A stretch of 64,000 bases of DNA from Termitidicoccus mucosus (GCF_038725785.1 NZ_CP109796.1:6262501-6326500); one strand, 5' to 3'; shown: positions 1 to 9,182, counted from the stretch's first letter. A program made the numbers and translations. Notes: generated from the letters alone by a model not told the origin.

Positions 1-306
1 GAACATGAGCTGGAAGCCGGAGCCGTCGGGATGAAAACGCCAGCCGCAGAGCATCAGGCGAGCGGTCTCGACCGGGCCGCCTTGGTAAAGGGGCACGTCC
101 GCGAGTTTCGTGAGCGCGAAGGCGGGGTCGAGCTGGCCGAGATTTTTGCCGAGCGGGCGGTTGAGCACGACGCCCATCGCGCCGTTCTCGTCATGCGCGG
201 AGAGGAGCACGACCGAGCGGCGAAAATTGCCATCCGACATCGCGGGATGCGCCAGCAGAAGCGAGCCGGCGAGGGCGGAGTGTTCGGATGATGAGAAATC
301 GCGCAT
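1..306 (-). CDS. yqgE: YqgE/AlgH family protein (UPF0301), C-terminus cut off by window edge
   Basis: The minus strand reads in frame from an ATG at 306 to base 1, giving 102 residues of the N-terminal part of the YqgE/AlgH (UPF0301) family, whose members are usually about 185 residues. Family hallmarks are visible: a start resembling SLLLAHPAMSDGNFRRSVV (about residues 15-33), the GAMGVVLNRPLG motif in the fifties, and the YQGGPV motif near residue 85. The family is cytoplasmic. AlgH has been linked to gene regulation in pseudomonads, but the biochemical role is unsettled. The C-terminal half lies outside the window. The family call is secure and the function is not. Confidence 0.85.
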   Translation of the reverse strand, partial: MRDFSSSEHSALAGSLLLAHPAMSDGNFRRSVVLLSAHDENGAMGVVLNRPLGKNLGQLDPAFALTKLADVPLYQGGPVETARLMLCGWRFHPDGSGFQLMF

Positions 307-439
307 GGCGGGTGGCGGTGGTGGTGTGGCGGCGTGATGGCGTGAACGTGGCCCACTGGATCGGATGGGACGGGGCCGAGGGCAGGTTTCGAGGCTGAAG
401 GCCGACGGTCTGCCATGCCCGCGCTCCCGGGAGAGGCGG

Positions 440-916
440 CTAGAGCTGGAGGATTTTCACGCCGGCCTCGTCAAGGAGCGGGCGGACGAGCGGGTCGTTG
501 TTGTAATCGTTGCGATAACGGATTTCCGCGAGGCCGGCGGCGGCGAGGATTTTGGCGCAGTTGATGCACGGGTAATGGGTCACGTAGGCGATGCAGCCTT
601 CGACGGAGCTGCCGCGGCGGGCGGCGTCGGCGATGCTGTTTTGCTCGGCATGCACGGTCGCCTGCTCGTGGCCGTCGCGCACGCGCGAGATGTGCGGGGA
701 GCCGGGCAGGTAGCCGTTGTAGCCGGCGGCGACGATGCGGTTTTTGCGCGCGCCGCCGCTCACGATCACGCAGCCGACGTGCAGGCGTTCGCAGGGCGAG
801 CGGGTGGAGAGGAGCAGCGCCGTGGCCATGAAGTAGTCGTCCCACGAGGGGCGTTCGTCCGCGGCGGCGACGAGGTCGGCCACGTTGTCGATGAGGGATT
901 TTATGTCGGCGCTCAT
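440..916 (-). CDS. dCMP deaminase family protein (zinc-dependent cytidine/deoxycytidylate deaminase fold)
   Basis: This 158-residue cytoplasmic protein carries the complete deaminase zinc site: H89-A90-E91 (the HAEQN motif, with E91 as proton shuttle) and C117-x2-C120 (the PCINC motif). The AAGYNGYLPGSPH segment (about 63-75) matches dCMP deaminase/ComEB rather than cytidine or tRNA-adenosine deaminases. The expected reaction is dCMP to dUMP, feeding thymidylate synthesis. The start at 916 gives a family-length protein. An imperfect hairpin lies in the 80-nt gap to trpE. The family is certain. Exact substrate is inferred from the motif context. Confidence 0.88.
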   Translation of the reverse strand: MSADIKSLIDNVADLVAAADERPSWDDYFMATALLLSTRSPCERLHVGCVIVSGGARKNRIVAAGYNGYLPGSPHISRVRDGHEQATVHAEQNSIADAARRGSSVEGCIAYVTHYPCINCAKILAAAGLAEIRYRNDYNNDPLVRPLLDEAGVKILQL

Positions 917-996
917 AAAAGGGCTGAAGGGTTGAAATCGTTCTCTTTGCTTGAATCTGAAAAGGCAAAAGAGAACGAGAACGATTGGAAGGGCGC

Positions 997-2517
997 TCAG
1001 AATTGTTCGGCGATGGCGACGGCTTTGAAGAGGGCGGAGGCTTTGTTGATGGTTTCCTGGTATTCGCTGGCGGGCACGCTGTCGGCGACGATGCCGGCGC
1101 CGGCCTGGATGTGCACGAGGCCGTCCTTGATGAGCGCGGTGCGGAGCATGATGCAGGAGTCGAGGTTGCCGTCGTAACCGAAGTAGCCGAGCGCGCCGGC
1201 ATAGAAGCCGCGGCGGGCGGGTTCGTTTTGCGCGATGATTTGCATGGCGCGGATCTTGGGCGCGCCGCTCACGGTGCCGGCGGGGAAGGTGGCGCGCATG
1301 AGGTCGTAGGCGGTTTTCCCGGCGCGGATGCGGCCCTCGACCTGCGAGACGATGTGCATGACGTGCGAGTAGCGTTCGATGACCATCATCTCGGGGACGT
1401 GCACGGTGCCGTAATCGCAGACGCGGCCGATGTCGTTGCGGGCGAGGTCCACGAGCATGAGATGCTCGGCGCGTTCCTTTTCGTCGGCGAGGAGGTCTTT
1501 TTCGAGGGCGAGGTCGTCGGCATGGGTGGCGCCGCGCTTGCGCGTGCCGGCGATGGGGCGGATTTCGACGAGGCCGTCGGTGAGGCGCACGTGCACCTCG
1601 GGCGAGGCGCCGACGATGGCCGCGTCGCCGGTGTCGAGGATGAACATGTAGGGCGAGGGGTTGACGGTGCGAAGCGCGCGGTAGAGGTCGAGCGGGGTTT
1701 TGGTGAACGGGGCGGTGAAGCGTTGCGAGGGGACGATCTGGATGATGTCGCCGGCGCGGATGTATTCCTTCACGTCGTTGACCATGCGCTCGAAGTCGGG
1801 GCGGGTGAAGTTGCCCGGCGGGACGGTGACCGGGCCGGGCTCGACCAGCGGCGCGGGGGAAAGCGTGCTGGGCTGGCGGAGGAGGTCGTGGAGATGGCGC
1901 AGTTCGGCGACCGCGGCGTCGTAGGCGGCCGAGGCGTCGCCGTCGCGGACATGGGCGTTGACGCAGAGGCGGAGGGTTTGTTTCGCGCGGTCAAAGGTGA
2001 CGAGCGAATCGGTGAGCATGAAGTAGAGCAGGGGCGTGCCGAGTTCGTCGGCGGCGAACGGCGTGGCGGCGGGGACGGTGGGCTCGATGCGGGTGATGTA
2101 TTCGTAGCCGACGAAGCCGACCGCGCCGCCGATGAAGCGCGGCAGGCCGGGGAGCGCGACGGGGTGATGGTGGCGCATCTCGTCTTCGATGAGCGCGAGG
2201 GGATCGGCGGGCGTGGGGATGGTCTGGCGGCGCGCGTTGGCGGGGGTGATGGAACCGGAGGCGTCGGGGGTGCGGATTTCGGTGAGGTCGGGTCCGCAGA
2301 CGAAGACTTTGCGCGGGCGGCAGCCGATGAAGGTGTAGCGCGAGAGGTTTTCGCCGCCTTCGACGGATTCGAGCAGGTAGGAGGGGCCGGTGCCCTTAAG
2401 CTTGGCGTAGGCGGAGACGGGCGTCTCGAAGTCGGCCATGAGGTCGGTGTAAACCGGGATGACGTTGCCCTGCCCGGCGAGGCGGATGAAGGTGTCGAGG
2501 TCGGGAGTGAGTTGCAT
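997..2517 (-). CDS. trpE: Anthranilate synthase component I
   Basis: A 506-residue chorismate-utilising enzyme that makes anthranilate from chorismate, with glutamine-derived ammonia supplied by a TrpG partner not seen here. The N-terminal regulatory domain includes the LLESVEGGENLSRYTF segment that binds tryptophan in feedback-inhibited enzymes. The catalytic chorismate-binding domain shows IIQIVPSQRF, RPIAGTRKRG, DLARNDIGRV and GTVSGAPKIRA. I chose the ATG at 2517 (MQLTPDLDTF) because the open frame upstream to 2646 encodes low-complexity basic sequence not found in TrpE. It lies downstream of glmS on the same strand with a gap of about 130 nt, so co-transcription is possible. No leader peptide or attenuator was recognised. 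Confidence 0.95.
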   Translation of the reverse strand: MQLTPDLDTFIRLAGQGNVIPVYTDLMADFETPVSAYAKLKGTGPSYLLESVEGGENLSRYTFIGCRPRKVFVCGPDLTEIRTPDASGSITPANARRQTIPTPADPLALIEDEMRHHHPVALPGLPRFIGGAVGFVGYEYITRIEPTVPAATPFAADELGTPLLYFMLTDSLVTFDRAKQTLRLCVNAHVRDGDASAAYDAAVAELRHLHDLLRQPSTLSPAPLVEPGPVTVPPGNFTRPDFERMVNDVKEYIRAGDIIQIVPSQRFTAPFTKTPLDLYRALRTVNPSPYMFILDTGDAAIVGASPEVHVRLTDGLVEIRPIAGTRKRGATHADDLALEKDLLADEKERAEHLMLVDLARNDIGRVCDYGTVHVPEMMVIERYSHVMHIVSQVEGRIRAGKTAYDLMRATFPAGTVSGAPKIRAMQIIAQNEPARRGFYAGALGYFGYDGNLDSCIMLRTALIKDGLVHIQAGAGIVADSVPASEYQETINKASALFKAVAIAEQF

Positions 2518-2649
2518 TGGAAAAAGGTGCGCGCGGCGATGGCCGGACAGGGAGCAACGCGCTGTCGGGCGGTCTTGTCGAGCCTTTGAGTGGGACGCGT
2601 TTGGGGATTTCACGCAACGCCGCGACGGGCGCAACGCTTCGTTCACTCT

Positions 2650-4500
2650 TCACTCCACCGTCACCGACTTCGCGAGGTTTCTGGGCTTGTCCACGTCGCA
2701 GCCGCGTTCGACGGCGATGTAATAGCTGAGGAGTTGCACGGGGATGGTCGCGACCACGGGGAGGACGGCCTCGTGGCAGTCGGGCAGATAAATGATCTCG
2801 TCCGCCACGCCGGGGGGAAGTTCGCAGCCTTCGGTCGTGATGACGATGGTTTTCCCGTGGCGCGCCTTGATCTCCTGGATCGAGGAGACGAGTTTGTTGA
2901 AGATTTCCCCCCGGGGGGCGAAGAAGACGGCCGGGCATTCCGGGCTCACGAGCGCGATGGGGCCGTGCTTCATCTCGGCGGCGGGGTAGCCTTCGGCGTG
3001 AATGTAGGAAATTTCCTTCAGCTTCAGCGCGCCTTCGAGGGCGATGGGAAAGAGCGAGAGGCGGCCGAGGAAGAGCATGTCCTTGTAGTGCGCGTAGCGT
3101 TTCGCAATTTCGCGGATGCGCGGGGCTTGCTCGAGGACGCGGCGGACGAGGGCGGGGGCGGACTTGACGGCTTTCACGTATTCGACGCCGTCGTTGAAAC
3201 TCATGTCGCGCATGCGCGCGATGTAGAGCGCGATGATGGCGCCGAGCAGGAGTTGCGAGGTGAAGGCCTTGGTCGAGGCGACGCCGATCTCGGGGCCGAC
3301 GTGCTGGTAGATGCCGCCGTCGGATTCGCGGGCGATGCTGGAGCCGACGGTGTTGTTGATCGCGAGCACCTTGAAGCCCTTGCGCTTGGCCTCGCGGAGG
3401 GCGCCGAGGGTGTCGATGGTTTCGCCGGACTGGCTCATCACAAAGAAGAGCGTGTCGCGGTCGAGCGGGGTGTTGCGGTAGCGGAACTCGGAGGCGTAGT
3501 CCACCTCGACGGGGACGCGGGCGAAGCGTTCGATGAGGTGTTCGGCGACGAGGCAGGCGTGCCACGCGGTGCCGCAGCCGAGGAACACGAGGCGATCGAC
3601 CTGGCGGAGTTCGGCGGGGGTGAGGTTGAGGCCGCCGAAGAGCGCGGTGCTGCCGTCCTCGGCGAAGCGGCCGCGCATGGCGTTTTCGAGCGCGGCGGGC
3701 TGCTCGAAAATCTCCTTTTCCATGAAGTGCCGGTAGTCGCCGAGTTCGGCGTCGGCGATATCCCAGGTGATGCGGTCCACGACCGGCGAGACGTCCTCCT
3801 CGTCCTGCGTGATGATGGAAAAGTTGGCCGGGGTGAGGTGAAGCAGTTCGCCGTCCTTCAGGTAAACGACGTTTTGCGTGCGGCTGACGAGCGCGGAGAC
3901 ATCGCTGGCGAGGATGTATTCTTGGTCGCCGACGCCGAGGACGAGCGGCGAGGCCTTGCGGGCGGCGACGATTTCGCCGGGGCAGTCGGTGCAGAGCACG
4001 GCGATGCCATAGGTGCCCTCGACGTGCATGAGCGCGCGGCGCACGCTTTCGAGGAAGCGGCTTTTCCCGTCGGTCTCGGGTTCCTTTTCGTAGTGGTAGG
4101 CGATGAGGTTGACGAGCGCCTCGGTGTCGGTTTCCGACGCGAAGGCGTAGCCCTTGCCGACGAGGAACCGTTTCATGCCGGCGTAGTTTTCGATCACGCC
4201 GTTGTGGATGAGGGCGAATTTGCCGTCGCTGCTGAGGTGCGGGTGGGCGTTGGCGTCGGTCACGCCGCCGTGTGTGGCCCAACGTGTGTGGCCGATGCCG
4301 GTGGTGCCGGTGAAGCGGTGCCGGCCAGCCGCCTTGGCCAGCACGTCCACGCGGCCGGCTTTCTTGGCGACATCGATGCGGGAGCCTTGAAGGACGGCGA
4401 GTCCGGCGGAATCGTAACCGCGGTATTCAAGTCGCTTGAGGCCTTCGATGAGGATGGAAGCCGCCTTCTGTTTCCCGACGTAACCGACGATGCCGCACAT
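2650..4500 (-). CDS. glmS: Glutamine-fructose-6-phosphate aminotransferase (isomerizing)
   Basis: A 616-residue enzyme making glucosamine-6-phosphate from fructose-6-phosphate and glutamine, the entry to peptidoglycan amino sugars. It begins MCGIVGYVG, so Cys2 is the N-terminal nucleophile of the glutaminase domain (about 1-240; GHTRWATHGG near 75). Two SIS isomerase domains follow (FVMSQSGETIDT near 355, EGYPAAEMKHGPIALV near 495), and it ends in the family tail DKPRNLAKSVTVE. Length matches bacterial GlmS. It is divergent from glgC with about 90 nt between starts, so the two promoters share that short gap. No glmS ribozyme is evident in that gap. Confidence 0.97.
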   Translation of the reverse strand: MCGIVGYVGKQKAASILIEGLKRLEYRGYDSAGLAVLQGSRIDVAKKAGRVDVLAKAAGRHRFTGTTGIGHTRWATHGGVTDANAHPHLSSDGKFALIHNGVIENYAGMKRFLVGKGYAFASETDTEALVNLIAYHYEKEPETDGKSRFLESVRRALMHVEGTYGIAVLCTDCPGEIVAARKASPLVLGVGDQEYILASDVSALVSRTQNVVYLKDGELLHLTPANFSIITQDEEDVSPVVDRITWDIADAELGDYRHFMEKEIFEQPAALENAMRGRFAEDGSTALFGGLNLTPAELRQVDRLVFLGCGTAWHACLVAEHLIERFARVPVEVDYASEFRYRNTPLDRDTLFFVMSQSGETIDTLGALREAKRKGFKVLAINNTVGSSIARESDGGIYQHVGPEIGVASTKAFTSQLLLGAIIALYIARMRDMSFNDGVEYVKAVKSAPALVRRVLEQAPRIREIAKRYAHYKDMLFLGRLSLFPIALEGALKLKEISYIHAEGYPAAEMKHGPIALVSPECPAVFFAPRGEIFNKLVSSIQEIKARHGKTIVITTEGCELPPGVADEIIYLPDCHEAVLPVVATIPVQLLSYYIAVERGCDVDKPRNLAKSVTVE

Positions 4501-4592
4501 AAAATAAAAAGGTTTCGAAATTTGAGTTGTTTTGGCTGGCGAAACTATTTGGGCGCGCCAACCTTTCGCAAGGCAATAGCCCCCATTCCATC

Positions 4593-5879
4593 ATGCCAGC
4601 ATATAATGTTATCTCAGTCATCATGGGCGGCGGACGCGGCACGCGTCTGTATCCTCTTACCATGGAACGCTGCAAGCCGGCCGTGCCGCTCGCGGGGAAA
4701 TACCGGTTGGTGGACATTCCAATCAGCAACTGCCTCAACTCCGGCCTGAACCGGATTTTTCTCCTCACGCAATTCCATACCGCGTCGCTGCACCGGCACA
4801 TCCAGAACACCTACCGGTTCGACCCGTTTGGCGGCGGCTTCGTGGACATCCTCTCCGCCGAGCAGACGGAAAAGAGCGCCGACTGGTATCAGGGCACGGC
4901 GGACGCGGTGCGGCGGAATCTCCAGCATTTCCGCAATTTTCCCCATGACATCGTGCTCATCCTTTCGGGCGACCAGCTCTACCGCATGGATTACGCAAAA
5001 ATCGTCGAGCAGCATGTCGCCACCGGAGCGGATGTAACCATCGCGGCGATACCGTTCCCGACCTCGAAGGTCGAGGGGCTCGGCCTCATGCGGGTGAACG
5101 ACGATTTGTCCATCGCGGAGTTTGTCGAGAAGCCGAAGGATCCCGCGGTCATCAACAGCCTTACGCTCAGCCCGACGCTGGAGGCGAGTCTCCGGCACGT
5201 GAACAAGGGCGAGAAACACTGCCTCGCGTCGATGGGCATCTATGTTTTCAACCGCAAGACCCTCAACGATTCGCTCGCCAACACGATGACCGATTTCGGC
5301 AAGGAGGTCATACCGAGCCTCCTCGCCGGCAAGAAACTCTATTCCTACATCTTCGAGGGCTACTGGGAGGACATCGGGACGGTGAAGGCGTTTTTCGACG
5401 CCAACCTCGCGCTCGCGCAGCCGCTGCCGCCCTTCAATTTCTTCGACGAGGAGGACCCGATCTACACGACGGAAAACTACCTGCCCGCCTCGAAGGTCAA
5501 CAAGTGCTCCCTCGACTACGCCGTGATCGGCGACGGCTCGATCATCGAGGACTCGTTCATCAGGCACAGCGTCATCGGCATCCGCTCCTTCGTGCGCAAC
5601 GGCTGCCACCTTGAGGACGTGGTGATGATGGGCGCGGATTTTTATGAGACGCCGGACGAGATGGCGGCCAACGAAAAAACCGGACGGCCCAACATCGGCC
5701 TCGGCTACAACTGCCGCATCTCGGGCGCGATCATCGACAAAAACGCGCGCATCGGGAACAACGTGAAAATCTCGCTCGGCAACAAGGCCGACGGCACCTA
5801 CGCGCACGGCGTGATGATCCGCGACGGCGTGGTCGTGGTGCCGAAGGGTTGCACGGTGCCGGGTGACACGGTGATTTGA
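4593..5879 (+). CDS. glgC: Glucose-1-phosphate adenylyltransferase (ADP-glucose pyrophosphorylase)
   Basis: A 428-residue enzyme making ADP-glucose from ATP and glucose-1-phosphate, the committed step of glycogen synthesis. The nucleotidyltransferase domain opens with GGGRGTRLYPLT and ERCKPAVPLAGKYR. The LSGDQLYRMDY and EGYWEDIGTV segments are typical, and the C-terminal quarter is the left-handed beta-helix that carries allosteric sites in this family. I start at MPAYNV (4593), because the open frame from 4527 would add 22 residues before the conserved N-terminus. A strong hairpin terminator lies 22 nt after the stop, so it is probably a single-gene transcript. Confidence 0.96.
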   Translation: MPAYNVISVIMGGGRGTRLYPLTMERCKPAVPLAGKYRLVDIPISNCLNSGLNRIFLLTQFHTASLHRHIQNTYRFDPFGGGFVDILSAEQTEKSADWYQGTADAVRRNLQHFRNFPHDIVLILSGDQLYRMDYAKIVEQHVATGADVTIAAIPFPTSKVEGLGLMRVNDDLSIAEFVEKPKDPAVINSLTLSPTLEASLRHVNKGEKHCLASMGIYVFNRKTLNDSLANTMTDFGKEVIPSLLAGKKLYSYIFEGYWEDIGTVKAFFDANLALAQPLPPFNFFDEEDPIYTTENYLPASKVNKCSLDYAVIGDGSIIEDSFIRHSVIGIRSFVRNGCHLEDVVMMGADFYETPDEMAANEKTGRPNIGLGYNCRISGAIIDKNARIGNNVKISLGNKADGTYAHGVMIRDGVVVVPKGCTVPGDTVI

Positions 5880-5901
5880 GCCGTCCGCGAAGACGGGCTG
5901 C

Positions 5902-5935
5902 AAAAAAACGCGCGCGATCAGCGCGCGTTTTTTTT
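5902..5935 (+). terminator. Intrinsic terminator after glgC
   Basis: A seven-A run and CGCGCGC pair with GCGCGCG and an eight-T run around a five-base GATCA loop (stem halves 5902-5915 and 5921-5935). The A/T extensions on both sides make it potentially bidirectional, and it separates glgC from the ammonium module. Confidence 0.9.
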
Positions 5936-6029
5936 GGGCGATCACGCGGGGAATGGGAGCATGTCGCCTGCCCTGTATTTGGACTTTGCGCACGATGCGT
6001 GCAGCCCGGCGGCCATGCATTGCCGTGTC

Positions 6030-6045
6030 TGGCATGTGCTTTGCT
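6030..6045 (+). promoter_or_regulatory. Sigma-54 (-24/-12) promoter of amt1
   Basis: The sequence TGGCATGTGCTTTGCT has GG at 6031-6032 and GC at 6043-6044 with exactly ten bases between, matching the RpoN consensus TGGCAC-N5-TTGC closely. It ends 53 nt before the amt1 start. Sigma-54 control through NtrC is the usual arrangement for ammonium transport genes. No NtrC site was identified by eye. Confidence 0.8.
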
Positions 6046-6098
6046 TGAAAATTTTCGTTCCAGGCCTCTCAGGCTTTGCCAATCAAAATTTTATGTTC

Positions 6099-7499
6099 AT
6101 GAAGCATTACCTCAAAATTTCAACCCGTGTTCTGGGAATGGCGTGCCTTCTCGGATTATTGGTATTTGCATGTCCTGCCTTCGCGCAGGATGCCGCACCC
6201 GATTCTTCTCCAGCCGAGGCGCCAAAGTATGCCAGCATGGAGGCGTTCAGTGCGTCTCATGATTATAACCTATTTACAATTAACAATGTCTGGATGATGG
6301 CTTGTGCCGCCGGTGTGTTTTTCATGAATCTCGGCTTCGGTTGTGTCGAATCCGGGCTCACCCGCTCCAAGAACACCGCCAACATCCTGTTCAAAAACAC
6401 GATCGTGCCGTGCATCGGCATCGTGACGTATGCTCTTTGGGGATTCGGCCTGATGTATCCGGGTGGTGATGGCGGAGGCTGGTTTGGTTTTGCCGGATTC
6501 GGGCTCGGTTTTGAAAATGACATCGCCGGCCTCACATCGGTCTATAACGCGGGCTACACCTACTGGACGGACTTCCTTTATCAGGCGATGTTCGCCGCCA
6601 CCGCCGCCACCATCGTCTCGGGCGCGGTCGCCGAGCGCATCAAGCTGGGCTCCTTCATGGTGTTCACGGCCTTGCTGGTCGGAGTCTCCTATCCCATCAC
6701 CGGCATGTGGAAATGGGGCAACGGCTGGCTGAACAACCTCTCCACGCCCTTCTATGATTTCGCGGGCTCGACCGTCGTCCATTCCGTGGGCGGTTGGGCG
6801 GCGCTGGCGGGCATCATCATCCTTGGGCCGCGCCTCGGAAAGTATGTTGACGGGCGCATCCGGCCCATCCTCGGCCACTCGATGCCGCTGGTGATGATCG
6901 GCGTGTTTGTGCTCTGGCTCGGCTGGTTCGGATTCAACGGCGGCTCGGTGCTCTCCGCCGATCCCGGCATGGTCTCGCTCGTGCTCGTGACCACCGCCAT
7001 TGCCGCCGCCGCGGGCGGGCTCGGCGCGACCTTCACCTCCTGGATCTGGCAAAAGAAGCCCGACGTCACGATGGCGCTCAACGGCATCCTCGCCGGCCTC
7101 GTGGCCATCACTGCCGGGGCCGACCAAATGGGGCCGATTTCGTCGATGGTCATCGGTGCCGTCGGCGGCATCATCGTGGTGTTTTCGGTCACCTTCTTCG
7201 ACAAGCTCAAGCTCGACGACCCGGTGGGCGCGACGTCGGTGCACTTGGTCAACGGCATCTGGGGCACGCTCGCGGTGGGCATCTTCGGCAAGCTCGCCGG
7301 CTTCGCGCAGCTTTTCTCGCAGATCGTCGGCATCGTCGCCATCGGGGCGTTCACCTTCGTGTTCAGCCTCGTCGCGTTCAAACTCATCCAGCTCGTCATG
7401 GGCCTCCGCGTTTCCGCCGAGGAGGAACAGGTGGGCCTCGACATCGGCGAGCACGGCAACGAAGCCTACCCGGACTTCCAATCCTCGCTCAAATCCTGA
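6099..7499 (+). CDS. amt: Ammonium transporter Amt, copy 1 (with signal peptide)
   Basis: A 466-residue inner-membrane ammonium channel of the Amt/MEP/Rh family. A signal peptide (MKHYLKISTRVLGMACLLG) and an acidic linker of about 40 residues precede about eleven membrane helices. The twin pore histidines are present in STVVHSVGGW and ATSVHLVNGIW, and the GFGCVESGL segment near the first helix is typical. The cytoplasmic tail contains the Amt end motif GLDIGEHGNEAY. The start at 6099 aligns with the MKHW start of copy 2; an ATG two codons upstream (6093) is the alternative. It has its own sigma-54-type promoter and its own terminator, so it is probably transcribed alone. Confidence 0.95.
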   Translation: MKHYLKISTRVLGMACLLGLLVFACPAFAQDAAPDSSPAEAPKYASMEAFSASHDYNLFTINNVWMMACAAGVFFMNLGFGCVESGLTRSKNTANILFKNTIVPCIGIVTYALWGFGLMYPGGDGGGWFGFAGFGLGFENDIAGLTSVYNAGYTYWTDFLYQAMFAATAATIVSGAVAERIKLGSFMVFTALLVGVSYPITGMWKWGNGWLNNLSTPFYDFAGSTVVHSVGGWAALAGIIILGPRLGKYVDGRIRPILGHSMPLVMIGVFVLWLGWFGFNGGSVLSADPGMVSLVLVTTAIAAAAGGLGATFTSWIWQKKPDVTMALNGILAGLVAITAGADQMGPISSMVIGAVGGIIVVFSVTFFDKLKLDDPVGATSVHLVNGIWGTLAVGIFGKLAGFAQLFSQIVGIVAIGAFTFVFSLVAFKLIQLVMGLRVSAEEEQVGLDIGEHGNEAYPDFQSSLKS

Positions 7500-7522
7500 G
7501 CCACCGGCCAAAAGCCATGCCA

Positions 7523-7560
7523 ACAAACACCGACCCCCGCACAGGGGCCGGTGTTTGTTT
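7523..7560 (+). terminator. Intrinsic terminator after amt1
   Basis: A ten-base stem (7523-7532 with 7549-7558) continues through CCCC/GGGG around a short GCACA-type loop and is followed by a T-rich stretch. The preceding bases CGGCCAAAAGCCATGC recur before the glnK1 terminator at about 9611, suggesting the two blocks share ancestry. Confidence 0.85.
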
Positions 7561-7847
7561 TGTCGTTTTATACGAATACGCGCGGCCGGGAATGATACAA
7601 GAGACGCGCCAAAAGGCGATGCTTCGGCCTGGTTTGTTTACAATGGGTTATATAAATAAAAAAAGGCGGATTTCGAGGCCGATACAACGGGAATGTTTAA
7701 TATAATATGTTTAAACACAATGAATTCAGCAGATATTCTTCGTGCTTGCGTCCTCCCGTTTCATGGTCGGCATGGGACCTGCTTTGTATTTTTGTTTCAA
7801 GTCGGTAGAAGCCGACTTCATTCAAAAACAAAACACCCACAACACCT
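7561..7847. other. AT-rich intergenic region between amt1 and amt2
   Basis: Beyond the terminator, this stretch holds no convincing gene. It includes an AT-rich block (about 7640-7720, with TTATATAA and TTTAATATAATATG words) and, near its 3' end, the sigma-54-type promoter of amt2. The AT-rich part lies where upstream activator or IHF-type bending sites would be expected in a sigma-54 promoter, but I cannot assign one. Confidence 0.5.
7768..7785 (+). promoter_or_regulatory. Sigma-54 (-24/-12) promoter of amt2-glnK1
   Basis: CGGCATGGGACCTGCTTT has GG at 7769-7770 and GC at 7781-7782 with ten bases between. The -24 element GGCATG is identical to that of amt1, while the -12 element is weaker (CTGC rather than TTGC). 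It ends about 62 nt before the amt2 start. Confidence 0.65.
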
Positions 7848-9182
7848 ATGAAGCATTGGCCCATGTCAGTGACCAGAGTTCTCCGGATCGCCTCCGTCCT
7901 GGGACTGTTGGTCTTATTCAATCCGCTCCACGCTCAGGAAGCCGCGGCGCCCGCGCCGTCCATCAATTCCGGCGACACCGCCTGGATGCTCACCAGCACC
8001 GCGCTCGTGCTCTTCATGACGCTGCCCGGTCTGGCGTTGTTCTACGGCGGTCTCGTCCGCAAGAAAAACGTGCTCTCCGTCCTCGCGCAATGTCTCGGCA
8101 TCGCCGGTCTGGCGACATTGCTTTGGTGGGCGGTCGGCTTCAGCCTGTCGTTCAGCGGCGATGGCAAGTTCATCGGCGACTTCGGCGCGACCTTCTTCAA
8201 GGGTCTCTACGGCCCGAATGGCGACGACATTTCCTTCTCGAGCCACCTCGCCGGCGTGCCCGAGTCGGTTTTCGCCATGTTCCAGTTGACGTTCGCGATC
8301 ATCACGCCCGCCCTCATCGTCGGCGCCATCGCCGAGCGCATGAAATACACCGCGGTCCTCGCCTTCATCACTGGCTGGCTGTTCTTGGTTTATTTCCCCT
8401 TCGCGCACATGGTCTGGGGCGGCGGCTGGATCGGCGCCGGTATCGGGGCGATTGACTTCGCCGGCGGCCTGGTGGTCCACATGTCCTCCGGTTATTCCGC
8501 GCTCGTGCTGGCGATCATCCTCGGCCCGCGCCTCGGTTACGGAAAAGAGAAAATGGCGCCGCACAGCATGGTGCTTTGCATGATCGGCACGGCGATCCTG
8601 TGGGTGGGCTGGTATGGCTTCAACGCGGGCAGCGCCGGCGCCGCCAACGGCCTCGCGGGCAGCGCGTTCCTGACCACAACGCTCGCCGCCGCCATCGGTG
8701 GCTTCGTCTGGGCGTTCCTTGAATTTCTCATCAAGAAGCAACCCTCCGTGCTGGGCTTCTGCTCCGGCATCGTCGCCGGCTTGGTGGTCATCACGCCTGC
8801 CGCCGGTTTCGTCAGCCCGAGCGGCGCGGTCATCTGCGGCATCGCCGCCGGTGTGATTCCGTTCTTCGCCGTCGTTTATCTCAAAAAGTGGCTCGGTTAC
8901 GACGATGCCCTTGACACCTTCGGCGTCCACGCCATCGGCGGCACGGTGGGCACCCTTTTGACCGGCCTGCTCGCCGTCAAGGGAATCAACGGACAGGAGG
9001 GCGGCATGGAGCTGTTCTTCAAGCAACTCGCCAGCGTCGGCATCGTGCTGGTCTGGAGCGTGGTCGCCACGATCATCATCGCCTACGTGGTCAAGGTGCT
9101 GATCGGTCTCCGCCCGACCGCCGAGGTCGAGCGCCAAGGACTCGACATCAACGAGCACGGCGAGGAGGGTTATGCGGATTGA
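7848..9182 (+). CDS. amt: Ammonium transporter Amt, copy 2
   Basis: A 444-residue Amt channel with a cleavable-looking N-terminus (MKHWPMSVTRVLRIASVLG, then an AQEAA-type cleavage region). The mature part begins SGDTAWMLTSTALVLFMTLP, the canonical Amt start. The twin histidines sit in GGLVVHMSSGY and TFGVHAIGG, and the C-terminus ends QGLDINEHGEEGYAD, the segment that contacts PII. It is diverged from amt1, so this is an old paralog. glnK1 follows after 62 nt with no terminator between, the classic amtB-glnK pairing that lets the PII protein plug the channel when ammonium is plentiful. Confidence 0.96.
   Translation: MKHWPMSVTRVLRIASVLGLLVLFNPLHAQEAAAPAPSINSGDTAWMLTSTALVLFMTLPGLALFYGGLVRKKNVLSVLAQCLGIAGLATLLWWAVGFSLSFSGDGKFIGDFGATFFKGLYGPNGDDISFSSHLAGVPESVFAMFQLTFAIITPALIVGAIAERMKYTAVLAFITGWLFLVYFPFAHMVWGGGWIGAGIGAIDFAGGLVVHMSSGYSALVLAIILGPRLGYGKEKMAPHSMVLCMIGTAILWVGWYGFNAGSAGAANGLAGSAFLTTTLAAAIGGFVWAFLEFLIKKQPSVLGFCSGIVAGLVVITPAAGFVSPSGAVICGIAAGVIPFFAVVYLKKWLGYDDALDTFGVHAIGGTVGTLLTGLLAVKGINGQEGGMELFFKQLASVGIVLVWSVVATIIIAYVVKVLIGLRPTAEVERQGLDINEHGEEGYAD

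Noticed and set aside
936-986. An imperfect hairpin (AATCGTTCTCTTTGC with GCAAAAGAGAACGAGAACGATT) between the dCMP deaminase and trpE genes
   Set aside because: It may be a terminator for trpE, but the arms differ by an inserted GAGAAC and there is no T run in the transcription direction, so I did not annotate it.
4538-4552. GGCGAAACTATTTGG upstream of glgC, similar to the LacI copy 1 site at 37502-37515
   Set aside because: Only the left half-site matches and it is not palindromic; chance similarity next to housekeeping genes is more likely.
4501-4592. glmS ribozyme or riboswitch in the glmS leader
   Set aside because: The 92-nt divergent gap lacks the ribozyme's size and conserved core; such elements are not expected in this phylum.
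2590-4749. A 719-residue open frame opposite glmS, and similar long antisense frames opposite trpE, glgC, amt and several other genes
   Set aside because: They mirror the GC-rich third-position bias of the real genes, have no recognisable domains and are strongly Arg/Ala/Gly/Asp-biased, as expected of shadows.
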